From positions 186,001 to 250,000 of the forward strand of contig RDYL01000003.1 in the NCBI GenBank assembly GCA_004293165.1: DNA of 64,000 nt, written 5' to 3'. A program made the translations under genes and the position numbers. Position 1 is the first letter of the stretch. Every line of letters begins with the position of its first letter. Below, piece after piece: positions 7,773 to 16,563 of the stretch. This stretch comes from Flavobacteriia bacterium. GTDB taxonomy: Bacteria > Bacteroidota > Bacteroidia > Flavobacteriales > Flavobacteriaceae. The notes under the pieces are model-generated. The model had not been told where the DNA came from and did no database searches. It saw only the letters and a list, made by a program, of their open reading frames with translations.

Positions 7773-9407
7773 ATGATTACAGTTAACGACATTGCCGTAG
7801 AATTTGGAGGAACCACACTTTTTAGTGAAGTAACATTTGCCATTAATGAAAATGATAAAATTGCCTTAATGGGTAAAAATGGTGCAGGGAAATCTACACT
7901 ATTAAAAATTGTTGCTGGAGCAAATAAACCTACTCGTGGGGTTATTTCGGCGCCAAGTGATGCTGTAATTGCTTATTTGCCGCAACATTTGTTGACAGAA
8001 GATAATTGTACGGTTATGGAGGAAACATCAAAAGCATTTGCTTCGGTGTTGAATATGAAAAAAGAAATCGACGAAATCAATGAACAATTGACTATTCGTA
8101 CTGATTATGAAAGTGATGAGTACATGAAATTGATTGAAAAAGTTTCGGAATTGTCTGAAAAATATTATTCTATTGAAGAAGTGAACTATGAAGCTGAAGT
8201 TGAAAAAATTTTAAAAGGCTTAGGGTTTGAAAGAGAAGATTTTAATCGCCCAACAAAAGAATTTTCTGGAGGTTGGAGAATGCGAATTGAGTTAGCAAAA
8301 ATTCTATTGACTAAACCTGATTTAATTCTTTTAGATGAGCCAACGAATCACTTAGATATGGATAGTATTCAGTGGTTAGAAGAATTTTTGATTAACCAAG
8401 CGAAAGCAGTAATGGTTATTTCCCACGATAAAACCTTTGTTGATAATATTACCAATCGTACCATAGAAGTTACAATGGGACGTATATACGATTATAAAGC
8501 CGTGTATTCTGAATATTTAGAATTACGAAAAGACCGAAGAATTCACCAACAAAAAGCGTACGATGAGCAACAGAAATTCATTGCCGATAACCAAGCTTTT
8601 ATTGAGCGATTTAGAGGTACTTTTTCAAAAACAGAACAAGTGCAATCGCGTGTGCGAATGTTAGAAAAAATTGTTCCAATTGAAGTGGACGAAATAGATA
8701 ATTCGGCTTTGAAGTTGAAGTTTCCCCCTTCAGTTCGTTCGGGTCAATATCCTGTAATTGTTAAAGATTTAGAAAAATCATACGGTGATAAATTAATTTT
8801 TAAAGATGCGAATTTAGTTATTGAACGCGGACAAAAAGTTGCTTTCGTGGGTAAAAATGGTGAAGGAAAATCGACCATGATTAAAGCCATCATGAAAGAA
8901 ATTGAAATTAATAGCGGTTCTGTAGAAATTGGCCATAACTGTCAAATTGGTTATTTTGCTCAAAACCAAGCCGCAATGTTAGATGAAAATGCAACAATTT
9001 TTGAAACCATTGACAGAATTGCTGTTGGAGATGTTCGAACTCAAATAAAAAATATTTTGGGCGCATTTATGTTCCAAGGAGATGATATTCAAAAGAAAGT
9101 CAAAGTGCTTTCGGGTGGTGAAAAAACACGTTTAGCAATGATTAAATTGTTGTTAGAGCCTGTAAATCTATTGATTTTGGATGAGCCATCGAATCACTTA
9201 GACATGAAAACAAAAGACATTATTAAAGATGCTTTACGCGATTTTGACGGAACCTTAATTTTAGTGTCGCACGACCGTGATTTCTTAGATGGTTTAGCCG
9301 AAAAAGTATTCGAATTTGGACACAAACGTGTAAAAGAACATTTCGAAGACATCAAAGGATTCTTAGCACATAAGAAAATGGATTCTTTGAAAGAGATAGA
9401 AAAGTAA
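7773..9407 (+). CDS. ABC-F family ATP-binding protein
   Basis: This 544-residue soluble protein has two ABC ATPase domains joined by a charged linker and no membrane segments. Domain 1 has Walker A GKNGAGKS, signature FSGGWRMR and LLDEPTNHLD. Domain 2 has GKNGEGKS, LSGGEKTR and LILDEPSNHLD. The linker (about 240-310, rich in Lys, Gln and Arg) is the P-site interaction motif typical of ABC-F proteins, which act on the ribosome as translation factors or in antibiotic protection. The size suits the housekeeping Uup/EttA/YbiT-like group rather than a resistance determinant, but subgroup cannot be fixed by eye. The gene is monocistronic with its own promoter. Confidence 0.9.
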   Translation: MITVNDIAVEFGGTTLFSEVTFAINENDKIALMGKNGAGKSTLLKIVAGANKPTRGVISAPSDAVIAYLPQHLLTEDNCTVMEETSKAFASVLNMKKEIDEINEQLTIRTDYESDEYMKLIEKVSELSEKYYSIEEVNYEAEVEKILKGLGFEREDFNRPTKEFSGGWRMRIELAKILLTKPDLILLDEPTNHLDMDSIQWLEEFLINQAKAVMVISHDKTFVDNITNRTIEVTMGRIYDYKAVYSEYLELRKDRRIHQQKAYDEQQKFIADNQAFIERFRGTFSKTEQVQSRVRMLEKIVPIEVDEIDNSALKLKFPPSVRSGQYPVIVKDLEKSYGDKLIFKDANLVIERGQKVAFVGKNGEGKSTMIKAIMKEIEINSGSVEIGHNCQIGYFAQNQAAMLDENATIFETIDRIAVGDVRTQIKNILGAFMFQGDDIQKKVKVLSGGEKTRLAMIKLLLEPVNLLILDEPSNHLDMKTKDIIKDALRDFDGTLILVSHDRDFLDGLAEKVFEFGHKRVKEHFEDIKGFLAHKKMDSLKEIEK

Positions 9408-9441
9408 TTTAAAAAGCTCCAAATAGAGTTTTTTTTATGGC

Positions 9442-9783
9442 TTATTTCTTCTTCCACTTTTCAAATCCTAAAACACTAGGTTTAATTTCTTTTTGCCATA
9501 ATTTACCAAATGTTTTATTTAAGTATTCAAAAACCATAACATTTTTAGTTTCATATTCTTTAAAATTGGTAGGAGCAACACAACCAAAATCATGAAATTG
9601 GACATTATACTTTTTAGCAAAAGCCAAATCTTCTTTGGAAATCACCGATGCAATTCCGCCTAAAAGATAAATCGTTTTTGTATTCGAATTAATTTCGATT
9701 TTGATGGTGTCGTTTTGTTTTTTTTCTTGAGCTTGAAATGTTAAGCAGAATATAAGAGCTATTAAGGTTAGTTTAAAGTTCAT
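9442..9783 (-). CDS. Hypothetical exported protein
   Basis: The start chosen is the ATG at 9783 (MNFKLTLIALIFCLTFQAQ...), which gives a clean signal peptide; an upstream in-frame start would add a non-hydrophobic leader inside the previous gene. The 113-residue product has a mature part of about 95 residues with one Cys (FHDFGCVAP) and a basic tail (FEKWKKK). Its start overlaps the end of the upstream gene by 11 bases, so it belongs to the sigma/anti-sigma operon. Not recognised beyond being a typical flavobacterial secreted protein. Confidence 0.6.
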   Translation of the reverse strand: MNFKLTLIALIFCLTFQAQEKKQNDTIKIEINSNTKTIYLLGGIASVISKEDLAFAKKYNVQFHDFGCVAPTNFKEYETKNVMVFEYLNKTFGKLWQKEIKPSVLGFEKWKKK

Positions 9784-10930
9784 TGTTTTTAATTTTTGAC
9801 GAAACATCTGCACCACCCCATTCTATAAGAGTAAAACCTTTACGTTCTGTTTTTGGAAGTTGTTGTTCGTTGTAATTTATAAAATTTTCTAAACCATAAA
9901 ATTCCATATAAATTCTAATAGATGTTTCTGGTTTTGGATTGATTTTTAAATCAGCTATCTCATTGCATTTTTCATTTACTAAAAAATGAATAAAATTATA
10001 TTTGTTTCGTTCTAAAATTGGCAACCAATATTGTATAAATTCGTTTGTTTCTTGATTGTTTAGACCAACATATTCTAACTTTTCAATCAAAAATTCGACT
10101 AACTTATCTTTTGGAACTACAAAGCCATCATTATATTCGTAATGTTCTTTTGGGAAGTCAATTGTTCCATCCCAAAATAAAGAGTTGTAATAACGATTTG
10201 TTTTTTTATCGTAAATTTGTCCGTTTGGTTCTGCAATTACTTCCCAATTTTTATCGTATTTTGGAAAAGTAGTTAGTAGCTTTCCTTTTAAATTTAGTTT
10301 TATGTCAATTGTTGTTTTTTCTTTCGGATAAAGATAAATTACAGGTTTTTCAACCATAATTTGATGTTCTACTTTGAGATTAATAACAAGATTTTCTTTA
10401 TTTTTAATTTTAACTTTTTGAGATTCGAATTGAATAAAAGATATTTCTAAAACATCATTTATTTTAACTTCAATCGAAAATTTTCCATCAAAATCGGTTT
10501 GAGCAATTGCGTTTGAATTCAGATTTTTTATATATGCCCCGGGAATTGCAAGTTTTCCATAATCATAGACTATTCCAGAAATTTTAAAAATTTCGGTTTC
10601 ATTTTTTTGAACATTTTCTAAACTATATTCTTTATACATTTTTCGTAGTTTCCTCTTAGATAAATTTTTAGTTGTAATGGCAATAACTCCAAATTTACCT
10701 TTATCACCATATAAAGAAATAGCCTTTGCATCTTTCCAAACCGTTACCGATTCAATATCGTTTGGATTTAAGAATTCTAAAACTTCATATTTTAAGATGG
10801 AATCGTTTACAACAATTAATGGATCGTTTTTTTTGGAAACAATTTTTACATTCTTATCTTGACTAAAAGTGATATTTACTAAAAATAGTATAACAATTGT
10901 TAGTGTGAGTTTTAAAGTTTTCATTTTCAT
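9773..10930 (-). CDS. Exported protein with TonB-plug-like, carboxypeptidase-regulatory-like and KPVIYLYP domains
   Basis: The start at 10930 (MKMKTLKLTLTIVILFLVNI...) gives a proper signal peptide; the frame extends upstream to 10966 without one. Three parts can be seen in the 385-residue product. The first (about 25-95) contains NPNDIESVTVWKDAKAISLY and GVIAITTK, which resembles the end of a TonB-receptor plug domain. The second (about 110-185) is a carboxypeptidase-D regulatory-like beta-sandwich (ISGIVYDYGKLAIPGAYI). The third (about 195-380) begins KPVIYLYPKEKTTIDIKL and is unassigned. No outer-membrane barrel follows, so it is not a receptor itself. It follows the anti-sigma gene closely and may act in its signalling chain. 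Confidence 0.65.
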   Translation of the reverse strand: MKMKTLKLTLTIVILFLVNITFSQDKNVKIVSKKNDPLIVVNDSILKYEVLEFLNPNDIESVTVWKDAKAISLYGDKGKFGVIAITTKNLSKRKLRKMYKEYSLENVQKNETEIFKISGIVYDYGKLAIPGAYIKNLNSNAIAQTDFDGKFSIEVKINDVLEISFIQFESQKVKIKNKENLVINLKVEHQIMVEKPVIYLYPKEKTTIDIKLNLKGKLLTTFPKYDKNWEVIAEPNGQIYDKKTNRYYNSLFWDGTIDFPKEHYEYNDGFVVPKDKLVEFLIEKLEYVGLNNQETNEFIQYWLPILERNKYNFIHFLVNEKCNEIADLKINPKPETSIRIYMEFYGLENFINYNEQQLPKTERKGFTLIEWGGADVSSKIKNNEL

Positions 10931-10966
10931 AATTTGATTTTTGAATTTGACATTGACATTGAACAT

Positions 10967-11860
10967 TTAATTCTTAATCAAAATAATCACCACCCCTTTT
11001 TCTCCTTTTTTACCGTAAATTTTTACAGCATCTGCAGGTTGGATGACTTCAATTTTGTCAATTTTTTGTTTGTTTAAAGGAGCATACGGACTGGTAGGAT
11101 TTTCTCCAAATAATGATTCTTCCGAATATTCCATTCCGTTAATAAAATAAATTGGTTCTTTTAGTTCAACGATAGACTCTATTTCATTTGGATTAAGGTT
11201 CGAAAGCGATTCTTTACTCAATTCACCATTGATAAGTAGTATATCATCACTTGCTACTACTTTGTCTTTATCCTGATTAGTTGCTGCCAAATTCATCGAA
11301 ACATCGTAACGCTTTCCCTTTGCTAAATAACCTGCATTATTTATTGAGGCAGAATTAGACATGCTATTATTGTAACTCGGAACCAAACTCGTTTTTGCAG
11401 TTTCTTGAACTTCTTCCATAGCAATAGGTGCAGAAAGTGTAACTTCTTTTTTCGATTTGTAATTAATCGTATCATTAATCACAATATTGTTTTGAATCAC
11501 AATTTGTTGTTGCAAAATCTGCTCAGCCTCTTTTTTAATTTCTGGAGATGTATTTACTAAACCATTCGCCGATTCAGGTTTTGGAATGTTGTTTTTTGTG
11601 GTGTCAACCGTAGTAATAGTATTTTCAGGAATTACTACATTTTCTTTTTCTTGTAGTAAGAAAAAAGTAAGTGTTCCAACTAAAACTATTGATGCAGCTA
11701 CCGCTAATTTTTTCCACAAATGTTTTTCCTTTTTTAGCGTTTGTGTTTCTAGCTTATCTTCCACACGCGCCCAAATCTTCTCCATTCCAGGAAAGTCTTT
11801 CTGCTCGGCTTTTTCGGCAGCTTGTTGTATTTTTTTATATAATTTTTCTTCTGTTCCCAT
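10967..11860 (-). CDS. Putative anti-sigma factor with periplasmic plug-like domain
   Basis: This 297-residue protein has a cytoplasmic N-terminus of about 45 residues (EKLYKKIQQAAEKAEQKDFPGMEKIWARVEDKL), one membrane helix (about 49-67, LAVAASIVLVGTLTFFLL) and a periplasmic region. Its last about 95 residues (SKESLSNLNPNEIESIVELK ... KIYGKKGEKGVVIILIKN) resemble a TonB-dependent receptor plug end. It starts two bases after the stop of the ECF sigma gene, which supports an anti-sigma role. Attaching the plug-like module to the anti-sigma factor itself is unusual; FecR-type proteins normally contact the receptor with a different domain. Role inferred from context and topology. Confidence 0.6.
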   Translation of the reverse strand: MGTEEKLYKKIQQAAEKAEQKDFPGMEKIWARVEDKLETQTLKKEKHLWKKLAVAASIVLVGTLTFFLLQEKENVVIPENTITTVDTTKNNIPKPESANGLVNTSPEIKKEAEQILQQQIVIQNNIVINDTINYKSKKEVTLSAPIAMEEVQETAKTSLVPSYNNSMSNSASINNAGYLAKGKRYDVSMNLAATNQDKDKVVASDDILLINGELSKESLSNLNPNEIESIVELKEPIYFINGMEYSEESLFGENPTSPYAPLNKQKIDKIEVIQPADAVKIYGKKGEKGVVIILIKN

Positions 11861-11862
11861 GA

Positions 11863-12396
11863 CTATTTTGCTTTTTGATAATAAAAAGTTCTTACCAATT
11901 CTTTTAATTTACTTTTAGCGGCATTCAATTGTGATTTTGATGTTCCTTCACTAATACCTAGTTGCTCTGCAATTTCTTTGTGCGAATAGCCTTCAATCAC
12001 AAACAAATTAAAAATCGTTTGACATCCATCGGGAATTCGCGTTAGTAAATTGAGTAAATCTTCTTCTTCTAAATCGGTAACTTCATCGGCAAGTGGTTGC
12101 GAATTATAGCTTACATCTTCCAAATACAAATTAAAGTTGATGTTCTTTTTAATTTGCAATAAACAATTGTTCACAGTTATTTTTCGTGCCCAAGCTTCAA
12201 AAGCCAAATCTTCTTTCAATTGATCGATTTTTGTAAATAGGGTAAAAAAGGCATCGGCCAAAACTTCTTCTATTTCTTCCTCCTTTTTTAAATACCGTTT
12301 GCACAAACGATAGAGTTTGGGTGCCATAATTTCATACACCAAGCGTTGCGCTTCGCGGTGTTGTTTTCGGCAGCCTTGTATGTGTTTTACATCCAT
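11863..12396 (-). CDS. ECF-type RNA polymerase sigma factor
   Basis: This 177-residue protein has sigma region 2 (about 15-80, RLVYEIMAPKLYRLCKRYLK ... FEAWARKITVN) and region 4 (about 115-170, IPDGCQTIFNLFVIEGYSHKEIAEQLGISEGTSKSQLNAA), with no regions 1 or 3. That is the extracytoplasmic-function layout. It is the first gene of a minus-strand operon with a membrane anti-sigma candidate two bases downstream, so it is probably held inactive until an envelope signal arrives. Confidence 0.88.
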   Translation of the reverse strand: MDVKHIQGCRKQHREAQRLVYEIMAPKLYRLCKRYLKKEEEIEEVLADAFFTLFTKIDQLKEDLAFEAWARKITVNNCLLQIKKNINFNLYLEDVSYNSQPLADEVTDLEEEDLLNLLTRIPDGCQTIFNLFVIEGYSHKEIAEQLGISEGTSKSQLNAAKSKLKELVRTFYYQKAK

Positions 12397-12472
12397 TGGT
12401 AAACTTGCTTTTTTATATAGAGCAGAAAAGTTGGTAAAAGGTTGGGATGACTTTAAAATATTTTCAAAAAAA

Positions 12473-12498
12473 AATCGTAAGCTATGAAACTTACGATT
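12473..12498 (-). terminator. Terminator after the ABC ATPase gene (minus strand)
   Basis: A perfect stem AATCGTAAG / CTTACGATT is followed on the minus strand by a run of T. It separates the DUF5687/ABC operon from the sigma operon. Confidence 0.75.
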
Positions 12499-12522
12499 AT
12501 AAAAGTATGAAATAATATAGTG

Positions 12523-13218
12523 TTACACTGCGAAAAACGCTTCTAATTCTTTTAAAGTTTCTTCCGAAGTAATAATGTCTTTAACCACTTCACCTTTGTT
12601 TAAAGCTACAATTCGGTTACAAACTTCAACAGTGTGAATTAAATCGTGACTAGAGATTAAAACCGTAATTTCTGGGTTTTCGGCTAATTCTTTGACAATT
12701 TTCTTCAATCGGTTTACAGTTGTGGGATCTAAATTAGCAAACGGTTCATCTAAAATAACTACTTCTGGATTTCCAATTAAAGTAGCAATAATACCCACTT
12801 TCTTCATGTTTCCTTTGGATAAATCACGTAAGTATTTTTTAGTATTTAGAATTTCATTGTTAAAGAATTCTTCATATTTTTTTAGTAAAGCATCAACATC
12901 TGCTTTGTTTTGTCCACGTAATTCACCAATAAAATAAAAATATTCTTCGGCAGTTAAATAGCCAATTAAAAAACTCTCGTCTAAGAAAGCACCAGTGAAT
13001 TTTTTCCAATTTTCATTGATGTTTACTTGAATAGTATGATTGATAATTCCACCGGTAGTTGGTTCAATTAAATCTAATAACAAGCTAAAAAATGTTGTTT
13101 TTCCAGCGCCATTATTTCCCACAAGACCAAAACTTTGTCCTTTTGGAATTTCTAGTTCTTGAATATTTAAAACAGTCGAGTTATTATATTTTTTGGTAAG
13201 ATTGTTTACTTGTATCAT
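12523..13218 (-). CDS. ABC transporter ATP-binding protein
   Basis: This 231-residue single ABC ATPase has Walker A GNNGAGKT near residue 35, signature DLSKGNMKK near 128, Walker B EVVILDEPF and the H-loop SSHD. It lacks the long C-terminal extension of the exporter ATPase at 635. It follows the DUF5687 membrane gene by 20 bases on the same strand, so the two probably form an ABC-2 type exporter. Cargo is unknown. Confidence 0.88.
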   Translation of the reverse strand: MIQVNNLTKKYNNSTVLNIQELEIPKGQSFGLVGNNGAGKTTFFSLLLDLIEPTTGGIINHTIQVNINENWKKFTGAFLDESFLIGYLTAEEYFYFIGELRGQNKADVDALLKKYEEFFNNEILNTKKYLRDLSKGNMKKVGIIATLIGNPEVVILDEPFANLDPTTVNRLKKIVKELAENPEITVLISSHDLIHTVEVCNRIVALNKGEVVKDIITSEETLKELEAFFAV

Positions 13219-13238
13219 GATAATTTAGTATAATTAAA

Positions 13239-14702
13239 TTAATTTTTTTGTTTGTATGCAACGATTGTCTCGTATTTTTCTTTCTTATAAATTCTTTCAA
13301 TAAGCAAGAAAAGTCTCGATTTGAAAAGCAAGCCAAGAAGCCCAAAAACGGCAATTAATGCTATTCCAATGTAAATATTGTCTACCAAAAGTCCCACTCC
13401 AAAAAGTAAAATTGGAATAACCATTTGAGGTAACGAAAACAGTAAGGTTTTTACGTTGAAAGCTTTTTTATCCCCAAAAGCTCCTTTTGCCGATTCTAAG
13501 TCAATTGCGGTTCTGGTATAGGCACCAGTTAATAAGACTAAAAACGAGTTAAATCCAATATTGTAAATACCTGTTGCTAATATTGTAATGTATATATCCC
13601 AGCCAAAGTAAAGATAAAAAGAAGCCAAAAGCATACTAATTGCAGTTCCAATAACCATTAGCCACCATTTAGAATTCAAATATTCTTTATACGAAATACT
13701 TTGTGTCATCATAAGCTGATAATATGAACTGTCCCAACTTGGAACAAATTGTCCAAAGTTAATTAGGAAACCACCCGTTACAAATACCGCAGCAAATGCT
13801 TGCATTACCGAGTTTTTATAAATTTCTTGTGGAAAAAATATAAAACCATAAAACAAGAAAAATAAACTCATGTATAAAGTTGTTTTTGCTCGTTTATTTC
13901 GCATTAATAGCTTGATGTCGTTTTTTAGAAAAGTCCCTAAAGTTCCAAATTGATTCAACCAAGTTAAGTCGTTTGTTGAAGCTAAATTCTTTTTTATGTG
14001 CAATCTTTCATCTAACGTTAAATCTTTTTTAAAGAAATTAAAGGTAAAATAATAGATAATTATCAAGCCTAAAATTGGAAGTAAAACCATCCAAATATGC
14101 TCATACAAACCTTGAAAGAAAGGTTGGGTGTAAATAGTAATATCAAACAATTGATAATATTGTGAAGCAATTAATCCAACAACAATTGTGACAACGATGC
14201 CAAAAAGCACGTCTTTGTTATTGATTAAAATGTTTAAGAAATTAACGAATAAAATAACACTCAAAATACCTAAATGCCATGTGATTACACCCAATATGTC
14301 ATATCCGTTTAATAATAAAATAATACTAAAAGGGATAAAAAAGAAAGCATGTGTCGTGTTAAAATAGTTTAAAACTGTTTTCCCTAAAGAAAAATGTACA
14401 ATGGTATCTTTTTTTATAGGTAAAACCAATAAAGGACGAATAGTTAATGTGGGTATTTTTTGAAAAAAATAGCGCATCATCATATCCACAAAAAGATAGT
14501 AAATCATAAATTTATTTACCGTTTCTATGGGTTCCAGTCCGGCTTTTTTAAATCCGTAAAAGGCGCCAATTCCCATAAGAACAAACATAGCAGCAAAATA
14601 TAAGAATATTAATGCCATGAAAATTTTAAAAGCCAAATTGGTTTTAAACGATGCAGACCGAACAAAAGATCTCCATTCGAGCGTAAGAAAATATTTAATC
14701 AT
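13239..14702 (-). CDS. DUF5687-family membrane protein (ABC-2 type permease)
   Basis: This 487-residue protein has about ten to twelve hydrophobic segments and no signal peptide. It begins MIKYFLTLEWRSFVRSASFK, the amphipathic coupling helix common to ABC-2 permeases, and resembles the Bacteroidetes-specific DUF5687 family. The gene for an ABC ATPase follows directly, so this is the membrane half of that exporter. The family name is from memory of its typical N-terminus and context; the permease role is well supported by topology and pairing. Confidence 0.78.
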   Translation of the reverse strand: MIKYFLTLEWRSFVRSASFKTNLAFKIFMALIFLYFAAMFVLMGIGAFYGFKKAGLEPIETVNKFMIYYLFVDMMMRYFFQKIPTLTIRPLLVLPIKKDTIVHFSLGKTVLNYFNTTHAFFFIPFSIILLLNGYDILGVITWHLGILSVILFVNFLNILINNKDVLFGIVVTIVVGLIASQYYQLFDITIYTQPFFQGLYEHIWMVLLPILGLIIIYYFTFNFFKKDLTLDERLHIKKNLASTNDLTWLNQFGTLGTFLKNDIKLLMRNKRAKTTLYMSLFFLFYGFIFFPQEIYKNSVMQAFAAVFVTGGFLINFGQFVPSWDSSYYQLMMTQSISYKEYLNSKWWLMVIGTAISMLLASFYLYFGWDIYITILATGIYNIGFNSFLVLLTGAYTRTAIDLESAKGAFGDKKAFNVKTLLFSLPQMVIPILLFGVGLLVDNIYIGIALIAVFGLLGLLFKSRLFLLIERIYKKEKYETIVAYKQKN

Positions 14703-14751
14703 AATTTTTAGGTTTCTTATATGTATTATTTTCTTAGCAAACGTTACGATT

Positions 14752-15573
14752 TTATTTCTTAAAATTCAATTTATAAATTGTAGCCTCTAAATCTTCGGTG
14801 TCATTGTCTTCACATAATAAAAAGGTGAATTCGCTTTCTGTTTCCTTATACAAGGTTATTCCTTCAAATTTTTGATGTTCGGATAATAAGTGAACTTCTA
14901 TGATTTCAAAGGTTGGTGCATGCATGACACCTAAAATGGTTCCTAGCACTTCGCCATCTTCATAAGTTGATATTGTATTTTCGGCGCAAGCCAAGAAATA
15001 AATAGTATCGCCAACCAAAATTGCATCGGTAAAAGTGGTTTCAATGTCATCTAATGTTGGAAGCGAAATCGGCACAAAACGAATACCATCTTCTTGATGA
15101 TTAAGCACAATAAAAATTCCGTTTCTACTATTTTTTGAATTGCCTCTTTGAAAAAGCAACATGGTTTGATGCGCATAAATAGAGCCTTCTATATTCAATT
15201 GGTCGTCCGAAAAGGAACCAACATTTTTTAATTTGCGGTATAAAATACTCAAATCTTGCGATTGCAAGGTATCGGAACCTAAATCCAATGTAAACATAGT
15301 GTTCCGTTGATTGGTAGAGCCAGAGCCCAACATAATGAGCTGATTACCATACTGAGTGATGCTTTCTAAATCGGGTTTGTTTTCTTTGATAATGTTTTCT
15401 TTAGCCTCTTTTACCAATGGAAATTTGAGTAAAAGTTTTTTTTCAATATCATATTGATATAAAAATTGACTCGAATCTGAAATAACAAATAATACATTTT
15501 GAGAGTATAATAAACCAGATGGCGCTGCAATACCTTTTATAGTAAATAGATTACTAAGTTCAAATTTTTCCAT
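14752..15573 (-). CDS. Beta-propeller-like protein, DUF6929-type
   Basis: This 273-residue soluble protein has repeated short beta-rich segments such as SGLLYSQNVLFVISDSSQFL, LESITQYGNQLIMLGSGST, LNIEGSIYAHQTMLLFQRGN and FEGITLYKETESEFTFLLCE, which suggest a propeller fold. It resembles the family annotated as DUF6929 in Flavobacteria. No signal peptide is seen, so it is probably cytoplasmic. It is separated from the exporter operon by 49 bases. Function unknown. Confidence 0.6.
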   Translation of the reverse strand: MEKFELSNLFTIKGIAAPSGLLYSQNVLFVISDSSQFLYQYDIEKKLLLKFPLVKEAKENIIKENKPDLESITQYGNQLIMLGSGSTNQRNTMFTLDLGSDTLQSQDLSILYRKLKNVGSFSDDQLNIEGSIYAHQTMLLFQRGNSKNSRNGIFIVLNHQEDGIRFVPISLPTLDDIETTFTDAILVGDTIYFLACAENTISTYEDGEVLGTILGVMHAPTFEIIEVHLLSEHQKFEGITLYKETESEFTFLLCEDNDTEDLEATIYKLNFKK

Positions 15574-15659
15574 ATTTTTACCGATAAATTTGTGAAAATT
15601 TTAAGTCAGAAATTGCTCATAAAAGTACTATTTTTACACATATTAAGAAGCGATTGAAA

Positions 15660-15770
15660 ATGGAAAATATAAATATTGAAGATTTTAAAGTAAAAACAGC
15701 TAATAAATTAGCCAATTTTGCAACGAAATTAAATACCGAAGAATATAGAACACAATTAAAAAAAATGTAG
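15660..15770 (+). CDS. Small ORF, 36 residues, ending at a REP-like palindrome
   Basis: The frame MENINIEDFKVKTANKLANF... runs for 36 codons and ends in TAG, which is also the left edge of the palindrome at 15772. Its charged, helical composition looks like coding sequence, but there is no recognised family. It may be a short real gene or the head of a longer gene truncated by insertion of the palindromic element. Confidence 0.35.
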   Translation: MENINIEDFKVKTANKLANFATKLNTEEYRTQLKKM

Positions 15771-15771
15771 C

Positions 15772-15789
15772 GACAAGTCATGACTTGTC
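15772..15789. repeat. REP-like 18-bp perfect palindrome
   Basis: GACAAGTCATGACTTGTC is a perfect palindrome, preceded by GTAGC and followed by TTATC. The preceding GTAGC has lost its mirror copy on the right side. This form is like the repetitive extragenic palindromes of other Bacteroidetes, which are often linked to REP-associated transposases. Only one copy of this sequence was noticed in the window. Confidence 0.55.
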
Positions 15790-15817
15790 TTATCTATTGT
15801 TTAAAAAATTAAGTAAA

Positions 15818-16387
15818 ATGAAAGTATATACAAAAACGGGCGATACCGGAACTACAGCTTTATTTGGGGGAACACGTGTGCCAAAACATCACATACGAAT
15901 AGAAAGTTATGGCACAGTAGATGAATTAAATTCGCATATTGGATTAATTCGTGATCAAGATATAAGTGATTTGTATAAAAAAGTATTAATAGAAGTACAA
16001 GACAGATTATTTACCGTAGGAGCAGTATTGGCAACTCCACCTGAAAAAAAAACCTTGAAAAATGGGCAGCCTCGCTTACAAAATCTAGGAATAATAGAAT
16101 CAGATATTAAGTTTTTAGAAAACGAAATTGATATCATGGAAGAGTCTTTACCTCCAATGACGCATTTTGTTTTGCCGGGTGGTCATACTACAGTGTCATA
16201 TTGTCATATTGCTCGTTGTGTTTGTCGTAGAGCGGAGCGTTTAGCGGTGCATTTGAATGACATAGAACCTACAGATGAACGCGTAATCAAGTACCTAAAC
16301 CGACTTTCTGACTACCTTTTTGTCTTGGCACGAAAGTTGTCCTATGATTTGAACGCTGATGAGGTACAATGGATACCTCGAAAGTAG
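15818..16387 (+). CDS. Cob(I)alamin adenosyltransferase, PduO/MMAB type
   Basis: The enzyme transfers the adenosyl group of ATP to cob(I)alamin, making coenzyme B12. The start is placed at the ATG at 15818 (MKVYTKTGDTGTTALFGG...); a TTG start 33 bases upstream would overlap the palindromic repeat. The 189-residue product has the N-terminal ATP-binding TKTGDTGTTALFGG motif, ESYGTVDELNSHIG and the C-terminal CHIARCVCRRAERLAV with NRLSDYLFVLARKL, which make the trimeric helical active site. The gene stands alone, which suggests service to adenosylcobalamin-dependent enzymes such as methylmalonyl-CoA mutase elsewhere. Confidence 0.93.
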   Translation: MKVYTKTGDTGTTALFGGTRVPKHHIRIESYGTVDELNSHIGLIRDQDISDLYKKVLIEVQDRLFTVGAVLATPPEKKTLKNGQPRLQNLGIIESDIKFLENEIDIMEESLPPMTHFVLPGGHTTVSYCHIARCVCRRAERLAVHLNDIEPTDERVIKYLNRLSDYLFVLARKLSYDLNADEVQWIPRK

Positions 16388-16437
16388 TAAACAGAGTTTA
16401 GTTTTATGCTAAAAAAGAAGCCAAAAGGCTCTTAATG

Positions 16438-16465
16438 AACACTAAAAACTAATCACTGTAGACTA
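16438..16465. repeat. Period-7 intergenic tandem repeat
   Basis: Consecutive heptamers AACACTA, AAAACTA, ATCACTG and TAGACTA lie downstream of the adenosyltransferase gene, matching the 7-base period of other gaps in the window. Confidence 0.5.
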
Positions 16466-16511
16466 AAAAAATAAACGTTCTTAAATTTTTAAAAAAAAAG
16501 TAAAAAAAAAC

Positions 16512-16541
16512 TTGCCTTATTGGGTAATAAATTTATTTTTG
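16512..16541 (+). promoter_or_regulatory. Bacteroidetes-type promoter for the DUF2795 gene
   Basis: A TTG at 16512-16514 and TATTTTTG at 16534-16541 are spaced by 19 bases, matching the TTTG-N19-TAnnTTTG pattern. The start codon is 22 bases downstream. Confidence 0.7.
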
Positions 16542-16563
16542 CATAAACTAAAATCGATAAAAG

